Source of the DNA: Comamonas kerstersii
GTDB lineage: Bacteria > Pseudomonadota > Gammaproteobacteria > Burkholderiales > Burkholderiaceae_C
Direction: 5' to 3'
NCBI RefSeq assembly: GCF_008801935.1
Contig: NZ_VZOT01000003.1
Coordinates: 1-64,000, forward strand
Length of the DNA: 64,000 nucleotides
The notes below the pieces were generated by a model. The model worked only from the letters and a program-made list of their open reading frames with translations, did not search any database and had not been told where the DNA came from. Numbering within the stretch: the first letter of the stretch is position 1; every line of letters begins with the position of its first letter. The position numbers and the translations under genes are program-made. Shown here one piece after another: positions 56,522 through 64,000 of this stretch.

Positions 56522-57633
56522 GCGCCCTCCTTCGCGTCGCTGGCCTGTGCCTTGCGGGGGTCCAGCGCATCACGCAGCGCATCGCCCATAAAAGTCAGCA
56601 GCAGCAAGGTGATGACCAGCACACCAAAGGTGGACAGCGAAATCCACCACGCATCAATGCTGTTCTTGCCCTGATTGAGCAACTCACCCAGGCTCGGGGT
56701 GCCGGGCGGCACGCCCAGGCCCAAAAAGTCCAGCGAGGTCAGCGCCAGAATGGCGGCACTCATGCGAAACGGCAAAAACGTCACCACGGGTGTGAGGCTG
56801 TTGGGCAGGATGTGCCGCCAGATGATCTGTCCATTGGGCACACCCAGCGCCCGTGCGGCCTTCACATAGTCCAGCTGGCGGTTGCGCAAAAATTCGGCGC
56901 GCACGTAGTCAGACAGCCCCATCCAGCCAAACAGACTCAGCAGCACCAGCAGCAAGGAGATACTGGGGGCCAGCACGGCACTGAAGATGATGAGCAGGTA
57001 CAGCTCCGGCATGGAGCCCCAGATCTCAATAAAGCGCTGGAAGGTCAGATCCACCTTGCCGCCAAAAAAGCCCTGAATGGCGCCAGTGATGACGCCCAGC
57101 ACCACGCCCACCGCCGTCAGCGCCAGCGCAAACAGCACGCTCAGGCGAAAACCGTAGATGAGCTGGGCCAGCAGGTCACGCCCACGGTCGTCCGTGCCCA
57201 GCCAGTTTTCCCGCGATGGCGGGGCTGGGTTGGGTGCCTTGGCAAAGTAGTTGATGGTGTCTGCCCCGTAGCGGTTGAGCGGGAAGATGGCCCAGTTGCC
57301 GGGCTGGTGCAGCTGCGCTTCGATAAAGGGGTCCAGGTAATCCGTGGGCGTGGCAAAGTCGCCGCCGAACACGGTTTCCGGGTAGTTTTTCAGCAGCGGG
57401 AAGTAAAACTGCCCTTCATAGCGCACCACCAGCGGCTTGTCGTTGCTGACCACCTCAGCAAAGAGGCTGACCACCACCATGACACAAAACAGCACCAGGC
57501 TGTAAAAGCCCAGCTTGTTGCGACGAAAGCGCTGCCAGGCACGCTGGCTGGGGGAAAGAGAACGCGGCAAGGCGGTGTTTTCTGCTTGCATAGATATAGC
57601 TGCTTGCGCAGATGGGGATTGCGTTAGCGCCAT
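56518..57633 (-). CDS. yejE: Oligopeptide ABC transporter permease (YejE-like)
   Basis: 371 aa. An N-terminal cytoplasmic helix and membrane segment (FYSLVLFCVMVVVSLFAEVV), a periplasmic loop with LGTDDRGRDLLAQLIYGFR, then five helices with the EAA-like loop VKAARALGVPNGQIIWRHIL, the DppC pattern. Inner-membrane half of the importer; pairs with YejB. Three bases after yejB. Confidence 0.94.
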   Translation of the reverse strand: MALTQSPSAQAAISMQAENTALPRSLSPSQRAWQRFRRNKLGFYSLVLFCVMVVVSLFAEVVSNDKPLVVRYEGQFYFPLLKNYPETVFGGDFATPTDYLDPFIEAQLHQPGNWAIFPLNRYGADTINYFAKAPNPAPPSRENWLGTDDRGRDLLAQLIYGFRLSVLFALALTAVGVVLGVITGAIQGFFGGKVDLTFQRFIEIWGSMPELYLLIIFSAVLAPSISLLLVLLSLFGWMGLSDYVRAEFLRNRQLDYVKAARALGVPNGQIIWRHILPNSLTPVVTFLPFRMSAAILALTSLDFLGLGVPPGTPSLGELLNQGKNSIDAWWISLSTFGVLVITLLLLTFMGDALRDALDPRKAQASDAKEGA

Positions 57634-57636
57634 ATT

Positions 57637-58665
57637 TCAATCAAATTTCACACGGGGATCGACCCAGACATAGCACAGGTCGCTGATGAGCTTGGTCACC
57701 AGACCAATCAGGGTAAAGAGGTAGAGCGAACCCAGCACCACAGGGTAGTCGCGCCGGATGACACTCTCGTAGCTGAGCAGGCCCAGACCATCGAGCGAGA
57801 ACAAGGTCTCAATCAGCAGGGAACCCGCAAAGAACGCGCCAATAAACGCCGCAGGAAAGCCGGTGATGATGGGAATCAGCGCATTGCGAAACACGTGCCG
57901 GTACAGCACCTGCTTCTCGTTCAAGCCCTTGGCACGCGCCGTGAGCACGTACTGCTTGCGGATTTCTTCGAGGAAAGCATTCTTGGTCAGCATGGCAGTC
58001 ACGGCAAAGCTGCCTGCCACCATGGCTGTGACCGGCAAGGCGATGTGCCACAGATAGTCCGTGATCTTGCCCATGAGGCTGAGCGACTCCCAGTTGGCCG
58101 AGGTCAGCCCGCGCAGCGGGAACCATTGCAGCTGCCCGCCAAAAATCACCAGCAGTGCCACGCCCAGCACAAAACCGGGAATGGCATAGCCCACCAGAAT
58201 CATCAGCGTCGTCACCAGATCAAAGCGCGAACCTGCACGCACTGCCTTGGCCACACCCAGCGGCACTGCCACGAGATAGCTGATGAGAAAGGTCCACAGC
58301 CCCAGACTGATGGAGACCGGGAGCTTTTCCACAATCAGCTCCCACACGGGCTTGTTCTGGAAAAAGCTGGTGCCCAGATCAAACTGCGCAAACTGGCCCA
58401 GCATCTGCACAAAGCGCTCATGGGCAGGCTTGTCAAAGCCATACAAGGCCTTGATCTGCTCAATGCGTTGCGGGTCTACCCCCTGCGCGCCACGGTAGGC
58501 CATGCCACCGCCTTCAGCCCCGACACCTGCACCGGCCTTGGCCTCGGCCAGGTACTGCTCCACCGGGCCGCCGGGCACAAACTGAATGACCACAAAGGTC
58601 AGCAGCAGCACACCCAGCAGCGTGGGAATCATCAAAAAAATGCGTTTGAGAATATAGGCAAACAT
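57637..58665 (-). CDS. yejB: Oligopeptide ABC transporter permease (YejB-like)
   Basis: 342 aa. First helix FLMIPTLLGVLLLTFVVIQF, then about six helices, with the DppB-type loop LTARAKGLNEKQVLYRHVFR. An extra loop rich in A and G (AEAKAGAGVGAEGGGMAYRG) between the first two helices is characteristic of YejB. Starts 6 bases after the binding-protein stop. Confidence 0.94.
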   Translation of the reverse strand: MFAYILKRIFLMIPTLLGVLLLTFVVIQFVPGGPVEQYLAEAKAGAGVGAEGGGMAYRGAQGVDPQRIEQIKALYGFDKPAHERFVQMLGQFAQFDLGTSFFQNKPVWELIVEKLPVSISLGLWTFLISYLVAVPLGVAKAVRAGSRFDLVTTLMILVGYAIPGFVLGVALLVIFGGQLQWFPLRGLTSANWESLSLMGKITDYLWHIALPVTAMVAGSFAVTAMLTKNAFLEEIRKQYVLTARAKGLNEKQVLYRHVFRNALIPIITGFPAAFIGAFFAGSLLIETLFSLDGLGLLSYESVIRRDYPVVLGSLYLFTLIGLVTKLISDLCYVWVDPRVKFD

Positions 58666-58671
58666 GGCGGC

Positions 58672-60522
58672 TTAGGGCTGTGTGGAAGGCAAAGCGACGC
58701 GCGCCGTCTCTGCATTGAGCGGGGGCATGCGCGCCCACCAGGTGTCTATGACCCAGCCCTCTCCATTGGAGTACGGCGGAATCACACTGGGGTGCTCCAG
58801 CCGCCACTGGTTGTAGGCCATGCGGTGGGTGTTGGCCGACCACTGTGGAATCAGGTAGTGGCTGTGCGCAATCACGCGCTCCAGCGCACGGCAGGCGGGC
58901 TGCATCTGCTCCTGCGTCTTGGCCTGGACCATGGCGGCAATCAGCGCATCCACGGCGCGGTTCTTCACCCCGGGGAAGTTGCCGGAATCTTCCTGGTCTG
59001 CCGCCGCACTGCCGAACAGGTCCGCAAACTCCTGGCCCGGGTTGTTCGTGCCCTGGTAGGCGATGGAGGTGATGTCGAAATCAAACTTCTGCAGCCGCTG
59101 CTGGTACAGCGCAAAGTCCACCGCGCGGAATTTGAGTTGAATGCCCAGCTTTTGCAGGTTGCGCTGCCACGGTGCCACCACGCGCTGGCCGCTTTCGCCG
59201 CTGTCCAGGTACTCCAGCACCATGGCCTGCCCTGCTGCATTGCGCAGCACACCGTCCTTGCCAACCTCCCAGCCCGCTTGCGCCAGCAGCTGCTTGGCCG
59301 CACGCAGATTGCCGCGCAGGCCTTGCTCACCATCGGTGCGCGGCGGCACTGCCATGGGGCCAAAGGCTGCATCTGGAATTTCGCCACGGAATGGCTCCAG
59401 CAACTCCAGTTCCTCGGGCGTGGGCTTGCCATTGGCCTCGCAGATGGTGTTGCCAAACAGGCCTTTGACGCGCTGGTAGGAGCCATAGAACATCTGGCGG
59501 TTCATCCACTCATAGTCCAGCGCCATGCCCAGCGCCTCGCGCACACGGGCATCCTGCAGAAAAGGTCTGCGCACATTGAGCACATAGCTTTGAAAGCCCG
59601 TGGGCTGCTTGTGTGCAAACTCGCCCTTGACCAGCTCTCCCGCATCAAACTTGCGCCCATTCACGCGCCGCGCCCAGTCGCCCGCGCTGAAAAAGCGCAT
59701 CACATCAAACTCACCGGCCTTCAACGCCTCCAGCCGTGCCGTGCTGTCCTTGTAGATCTTGACGATGATGCGCTCAAAGTTGCCGGTGCCCCGGCGCACG
59801 GGCAAGTCTCTGGCCCAGTAGTCAGGGTCACGCACATAGGTAATGTCCTTGCCAAACACCACAGGGCCAATGCGGTACGGGCCACTGCCAATGGGTGTTT
59901 CCATGACCACCTCATTGAAGGCTTTGCCTGCACCCCAATCACGGCTGAAGATGGGCATGCCGCCCACGGTCAAAGGCAGCTCCCGGTTGGGTGAGCGAAA
60001 GTGAAAGCGAATGGTGCGCGCATCCACCACTTCCCAGCTTTGCACCTCGGCCAGCACAGTCTTGTAGCCGGGAGAGGTATGCGGCCCGGTCAGGGTATCA
60101 AAGCTGTGCTTCACATCTTCGGCCAGTACCGGCTTGCCATTGTGAAAGCGTGCTTCAGGCCGCAGGCGGAAGGTGGCCGACAGACCATCAGGTGCGACCT
60201 GCACATCCTCCGCCAGCAGCCCATAGCCGGTGGCGGTTTCATCCATGCTGCCTACCAGCAAGGTATCAAACAGCAGGCCCGAGAGATACGCAGGCGCCGT
60301 GCCTTTGATGGTGAAGGGGTTGTATTTGTCGAAGGTGGAAACACGCAGATTGCTCACCAGCCGCAGCTCACCGCCTTTGGGAGCATCAGGGTTGACGTAG
60401 TCAAAGTGCGTAAAGCCCTGCGCATATTTGGGTTGCCCCCATAAAGCGTAAGCGTGCTCAGCCCAAACTGGGACTGCCGTAGTGGCTCCTGCGAGCAAGA
60501 AAAAAAACTTCCATAGGCGCAT
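58672..60522 (-). CDS. yejA: Periplasmic peptide-binding protein (YejA-like, SBP family 5)
   Basis: 616 aa from ATG 60522 (a GTG at 60540 would add six residues). The signal peptide ([16 protein letters not shown]) is followed by [39 protein letters not shown] and [15 protein letters not shown], diagnostic of family 5 solute-binding proteins. First gene of yejABEF, divergent from fabI across 100 bases. Confidence 0.93.
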   Translation of the reverse strand: MRLWKFFFLLAGATTAVPVWAEHAYALWGQPKYAQGFTHFDYVNPDAPKGGELRLVSNLRVSTFDKYNPFTIKGTAPAYLSGLLFDTLLVGSMDETATGYGLLAEDVQVAPDGLSATFRLRPEARFHNGKPVLAEDVKHSFDTLTGPHTSPGYKTVLAEVQSWEVVDARTIRFHFRSPNRELPLTVGGMPIFSRDWGAGKAFNEVVMETPIGSGPYRIGPVVFGKDITYVRDPDYWARDLPVRRGTGNFERIIVKIYKDSTARLEALKAGEFDVMRFFSAGDWARRVNGRKFDAGELVKGEFAHKQPTGFQSYVLNVRRPFLQDARVREALGMALDYEWMNRQMFYGSYQRVKGLFGNTICEANGKPTPEELELLEPFRGEIPDAAFGPMAVPPRTDGEQGLRGNLRAAKQLLAQAGWEVGKDGVLRNAAGQAMVLEYLDSGESGQRVVAPWQRNLQKLGIQLKFRAVDFALYQQRLQKFDFDITSIAYQGTNNPGQEFADLFGSAAADQEDSGNFPGVKNRAVDALIAAMVQAKTQEQMQPACRALERVIAHSHYLIPQWSANTHRMAYNQWRLEHPSVIPPYSNGEGWVIDTWWARMPPLNAETARVALPSTQP

Positions 60523-60622
60523 GCGACAATTCTGCACCACAGCGGCCTGCCACCACAGCTTGTATTGCAGCTGGCGAATTTGTCTGGCAGGCCTTCACCG
60601 CATTTTCACAAGGAGAAGAACA

Positions 60623-61423
60623 ATGGGTTTTCTGACCGGCAAGAAGCTGCTGATCACTGGCGTGCTGTCCAACCGCTCCATCGCCTACGGCATTGCCAAG
60701 GCCTGCCATGAGCAAGGTGCCGAGCTGGCATTCAGCTATGTGGGCGAGCGCTTCAAGGATCGCATCACCGAGTTTGCTGCCGAATTCGATTCCAAGCTGG
60801 TGTTTGACTGCGACGTTGCTGACGACGCACAAATCGAAAAGCTGTTTGCCGATCTGGGCGCTGTATGGGGCAAGTTTGACGGCTTTGTGCACTCCATCGG
60901 TTTTGCTCCCCGTGAAGCCATTGCAGGCAACTTCCTGGATGGCCTGTCGCGCGAATCCTTCAAGATTGCACACGAAATCAGCGCCTACAGCTTCCCAGCC
61001 ATGGCCAAGGCTGCCCTGCCTTACCTGAACGACAAGTCCTCGCTGCTGACCTTGTCCTACCTGGGCGCCCTGCGTTCCATCCCCAACTACAACACCATGG
61101 GCCTGGCCAAGGCTTCGCTGGAAGCTTCCGTGCGCTACCTGGCCGAAGCCGTGGGCCGCACCGAAGATGGCCGCTGCATCCGCGCCAACGGCATCTCTGC
61201 CGGCCCCATCAAGACACTGGCTGCCTCGGGCATCAAGGACTTTGGCAAGCTGCTGGGCCGTGTGGCCGACGCTGCACCGCTGCGCCGCAACGTGACCATT
61301 GAAGACGTGGGCAATGTAGCTGCCTTCCTGCTGTCTGACCTCGCCTCTGGCGTGACCGCTGAAATCACCTATGTGGACGGCGGCTTCAGCCAGACCGCAG
61401 GTCTGAGCGCAGACCAGGTTTAA
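60623..61423 (+). CDS. fabI: Enoyl-[acyl-carrier-protein] reductase (NADH), FabI
   Basis: 266 aa, preceded by AAGGAGAAGAACA. Short-chain dehydrogenase fold: [19 protein letters not shown] at the NAD site, Tyr146, and Tyr156 plus Lys163 in YNTMGLAK, at the same positions as E. coli FabI. It reduces trans-2-enoyl-ACP in the last step of each fatty-acid elongation round. It is the target of triclosan and isoniazid-type inhibitors. Confidence 0.97.
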   Translation: MGFLTGKKLLITGVLSNRSIAYGIAKACHEQGAELAFSYVGERFKDRITEFAAEFDSKLVFDCDVADDAQIEKLFADLGAVWGKFDGFVHSIGFAPREAIAGNFLDGLSRESFKIAHEISAYSFPAMAKAALPYLNDKSSLLTLSYLGALRSIPNYNTMGLAKASLEASVRYLAEAVGRTEDGRCIRANGISAGPIKTLAASGIKDFGKLLGRVADAAPLRRNVTIEDVGNVAAFLLSDLASGVTAEITYVDGGFSQTAGLSADQV

Positions 61424-61440
61424 TCAGGCCAGCTCCTCAA

Positions 61441-61481
61441 AAAAATCCCCCGCACCTTTGAAGGCTGCGGGGGATTTTTTT
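61441..61481. terminator. Bidirectional terminator, fabI / fimbrial cluster
   Basis: AAAAATCCCCCGCA pairs with TGCGGGGGATTTTTT across an 11-base loop. Follows fabI and faces the adhesin gene on the opposite strand. Confidence 0.9.
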
Positions 61482-61503
61482 GTCATGCATTGAAAGATGC
61501 TGC

Positions 61504-62463
61504 TTACTGATAGCTCATGGTAAATGTCGCTGTTGCACTGACAGTGCCACCTTTCACATTGCCTTTGGAGATATATCTTGCCGTAAAAGGTATGGAAGTC
61601 AGACTTGGCGCGGCGTCTCCCACCAGCATTTGATTGACCGTGCCAGCGACTGGAGAGTCAGGCCCAAACTTGACGGCTTTCTGATTCATGAGTATTTCGA
61701 TACCAACCCCTGAGGCTGTTGAGCTTTTATCCAGCGTCAAAACACTCCCTCTATTCCCAACGTCATTTTTATCTGTCAATGTCACATAAACTTTAGAGCC
61801 AGCCGTGCAATTCAAACCTATGGAGAAATTCGTATCTCCTGCTGTGGAATTGGCATTTTTCAAGTCAATTGCCTGGACATCTGGCAATGTGACATTTACA
61901 CGATTTGACAGCACCGCACATGTATGCGGCGTGATTACTGAAACACCTTCTTTAATATCAGCACGGTAGCTAGCCGTCGGAAAGCATGTACCAGAGTAAG
62001 TCACTATCATATAAGGCGTTTGATTGATAGTCCCTTGCCCAACTTGATCAATCACCACATATTGAACTCGGCGATATTGCTGAGAAGACGAGTTTGGTTG
62101 ATAAACATTGGCCGTTACCGAATTAGGTGCAATATAATAGCCACCATTCCACCCCTTGGTAATTCCAAAGCGCACCCCCACTCCAGGAACATTGGTTTTA
62201 TAAACATTCGTAAATCCTGGTGCCAGTGCCCCATAGACTTCTGCAGATTGCAAAAATGGGCATGTGACATTTTTAGATTGCATCAATCCCAAATCAAACG
62301 TCTCATTAAGCACCGTACCAACCTTCATATCTCTAGGAATTGTAATACTTGGCATTTGGAATGTGATATTACTAGGCGCAACAATTTCACCTTGAGCCAA
62401 TACAACCGAAGGATACAACAGTAAAAAAAACAATTTATTTATGCATCTCAAAACATTAGGCAT
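61504..62463 (-). CDS. Fimbrial adhesin or minor tip subunit (FimH-like)
   Basis: 319 aa from ATG 62463, which has GAGGTC upstream; an ATG at 62475 is less good. Signal peptide (INKLFFLLLYPSVVLAQG), a lectin-like N-terminal domain (about 30-175), then a pilin domain with the chaperone-usher C-terminal pattern: TFSVI-like strand order, a conserved Cys pair (HTCAVL, LNCTAG) and the penultimate-aromatic end ATATFTMSYQ. It is downstream of an usher gene by 47 bases, so it is the last gene of a chaperone-usher operon. It is AT-richer than the rest of the window. Confidence 0.85.
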   Translation of the reverse strand: MPNVLRCINKLFFLLLYPSVVLAQGEIVAPSNITFQMPSITIPRDMKVGTVLNETFDLGLMQSKNVTCPFLQSAEVYGALAPGFTNVYKTNVPGVGVRFGITKGWNGGYYIAPNSVTANVYQPNSSSQQYRRVQYVVIDQVGQGTINQTPYMIVTYSGTCFPTASYRADIKEGVSVITPHTCAVLSNRVNVTLPDVQAIDLKNANSTAGDTNFSIGLNCTAGSKVYVTLTDKNDVGNRGSVLTLDKSSTASGVGIEILMNQKAVKFGPDSPVAGTVNQMLVGDAAPSLTSIPFTARYISKGNVKGGTVSATATFTMSYQ

Positions 62464-62510
62464 AAAAGACCTCATTTCTAAAAATCAATCACATCTAAAT
62501 TTCAACGCTT

Positions 62511-64000
62511 TTACATAGATGTACATGACACATCTTGCTTTTCATACGCATTCCTAGCTGTATCGTCGCGCAGCAACTCATACTTCACTTGACATTGTTG
62601 ATCAGGAGCATCACCCCACTTCACGCTAAGTTCACCCTGCTCTTGCAAGCCATATACGAAACTATTTCCCCCCTGCCCCACCACGCCGGCCTCTTTCCCA
62701 TCTGGCAGCAGAACTACTGAACCAAATGGTGGAGGCGTTCCATCACTGCGGGAAATATCAAACAAGGCGGCCTTGCCAATCGTTGTCTCAAATTTTATCA
62801 AGACCACGGCATTTTCATAAGGAACGACCTGCTCTGTGGTTGATTCAAAGTTCACATCTGGAGAAACATTTCTCACATTCAACAAAATATTGTTTCTCTG
62901 GTATGCACTCAAGTAAGGCACAACGGCATATCCATTCCCATCAACTTCAATACCTTGGGAGTTTTGAACAATTGCACCTTTAGCACCTGGAGCATGCACC
63001 AGACCCACGGTGTCACCAATCTGGTTCGCAAATGTCAATCCCCCTGCATGGAGCACAATCCCACCACTGACAGATGCTGAAAGCTGGGTACTGCCCTCAC
63101 CAGAACTCACACTTCCATCAAAAATTGCTGAACTGGATCGATATTGCACGCTACCACCACTGAGAGTGCCTTGCTTTTCAAAATTTTCTGCATACAAGCC
63201 ATAGCTCAGCCTGTAATCCTCACCAGCCACCCCATTAAATCGAATTTGCTCAGAATTACCCCGTGTTTTGTCATGCACCAGGCTAGTAGTCAAATTATTA
63301 CCCCAGTTCCGCCCCAGAGGGAATGTCAGCGTCAAGGCAAAGCGATCACTATCTACATCACCTATGCCATTGGCCTTAGATTTCAGATAATTAAAATTCA
63401 ATCCAAAGGTATAATTATTAACCGTAAAATTATTTGAATACCCTGCCTGCGCCGTCACCAACGAATCCTGATAACTCCAGTACCTGGTCTTCGCCAGCAT
63501 CATGTATACACTGCCATACCCCCCCAACGGCTGAGAGTAGGTAAACTGTATCTTTCTTCTTTCACGATTGTAGTTACTAGGAGCAACAAAAGAAGAAAAC
63601 TCCTCGTAATTCACCTTAGAATCCAAGCCCCAGTAATTATTATTATATGAATATACAGATATATCAAAATTTGATTGCAGAGAATCAAATAATTTTGCAT
63701 ACCCAAGTCGCAATCTACTACCTGTAAACTCTTGCTGACCAAAAAAGTCTGTTAATTTTGTTTTAGCAAACTCGACATCACCGGAGAAAGCTCCATAATC
63801 AGTGCCATACACAGATCCAATCAAGGTAGCCCAGTAATTTTTTGAAACAGTGTAGCCAGCATAAGCCGTCCAGTAGTTCGAAATACCGTACTGCGCTGTC
63901 GCGCGCGCAACATTCACATTACTGGTAGATCCTGCATTCCTGTATTTTCCAATTGCAGCCGAATATCTGAACTGATTTTCCCGAACCAGCTGAGGCATGG
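62511..64000 (-). CDS. Outer-membrane fimbrial usher, C-terminal part (runs off the window)
   Basis: Partial, 5' end beyond 64000; the visible 496 codons end at the stop at 62511. Beta-barrel strands and plug are seen (RYSAAIGKYRNAGSTSNVNV, GYTVSKNYWATLIGSVYG), then SGGIVLHAGGLTFANQIGDT, and the C-terminal domains (GNGYAVVPYLSAYQRNNILL, RSDGTPPPFGSVVLLPDGKE, GVVGQGGNSFVYGLQEQGEL) typical of FimD/PapC. It assembles and secretes the pilus. AT-rich coding, unlike its neighbours. Confidence 0.93.
   Translation of the reverse strand, partial: MPQLVRENQFRYSAAIGKYRNAGSTSNVNVARATAQYGISNYWTAYAGYTVSKNYWATLIGSVYGTDYGAFSGDVEFAKTKLTDFFGQQEFTGSRLRLGYAKLFDSLQSNFDISVYSYNNNYWGLDSKVNYEEFSSFVAPSNYNRERRKIQFTYSQPLGGYGSVYMMLAKTRYWSYQDSLVTAQAGYSNNFTVNNYTFGLNFNYLKSKANGIGDVDSDRFALTLTFPLGRNWGNNLTTSLVHDKTRGNSEQIRFNGVAGEDYRLSYGLYAENFEKQGTLSGGSVQYRSSSAIFDGSVSSGEGSTQLSASVSGGIVLHAGGLTFANQIGDTVGLVHAPGAKGAIVQNSQGIEVDGNGYAVVPYLSAYQRNNILLNVRNVSPDVNFESTTEQVVPYENAVVLIKFETTIGKAALFDISRSDGTPPPFGSVVLLPDGKEAGVVGQGGNSFVYGLQEQGELSVKWGDAPDQQCQVKYELLRDDTARNAYEKQDVSCTSM

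Overview
The window looks like chromosomal DNA of a betaproteobacterium in the Comamonadaceae (Burkholderiales), close to Comamonas. The reasons are the protein style of ClpA/ClpS, DnaE, BamD, InfB, NusA and FabI, a second extended IF-1 next to an RRM protein, GC-rich palindrome clusters, and a scattered intergenic repeat family built on AAGCGCTNGCAGCTAT. The genus is inferred from style and is not proven.

Layout. 1-8.8 kb (minus strand): an ABC-type capsule export operon in the order kpsM-kpsT-kpsE-kpsD, followed by two large coiled-coil proteins. One has a duplicated C-terminal motif. The other is an FkbM-like methyltransferase fused to a repeat-built coiled coil, an architecture that recalls WbdD-type chain-length rulers. 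The operon ends in a terminator at 53-87. 8.8-9.6 kb: a gene-free block of palindromes duplicated with a 330-base offset. 9.6-18.7 kb: cardiolipin synthase, clpS-clpA, dnaE and divergent bamD. 18.8-26.4 kb: tRNA-Val, tRNA-Ser, decayed coding relics, an IS3-type transposase tail, a complete membrane formate dehydrogenase operon (fdoG-fdoH-fdoI-fdhE) and tRNA-Pro. The last 14 bases of tRNA-Ser recur at 26059-26072, so the interval is a candidate island inserted at tRNA-Ser.

26.5-38.4 kb: an AbrB-family membrane protein; an M20 amidohydrolase with a DUF3100 membrane protein and a divergent LysR regulator; a LysE exporter divergent from a MocR-type regulator with clear CCATACAG sites; an HD hydrolase; a diguanylate cyclase sitting between broken copies of the MocR and HD genes; a P-loop kinase; and a small-protein/IF-1/RRM operon. 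38.8-43.5 kb: a degenerate HD-GYP protein, a chemoreceptor and a 3-hydroxyisobutyryl-CoA hydrolase. 43.8-52.1 kb: the translation cluster rimP-nusA-infB-rbfA-truB-typA on the minus strand. 52.3-54.8 kb: a thioredoxin-like protein, a tiny basic protein, an anchored lipocalin and a frameshifted RcnB-like gene.

54.9-60.5 kb: a yejABEF-type oligopeptide ABC importer. 60.6-61.4 kb: fabI. 61.5-64 kb: an AT-rich chaperone-usher fimbrial cluster (adhesin plus the C-terminal part of the usher) that runs off the window and looks acquired. The strongest candidates for something undescribed are the coiled-coil capsule proteins behind kpsMTED, the terminator-like hairpin placed right before the kpsM start codon, and the tRNA-Ser/formate dehydrogenase island.
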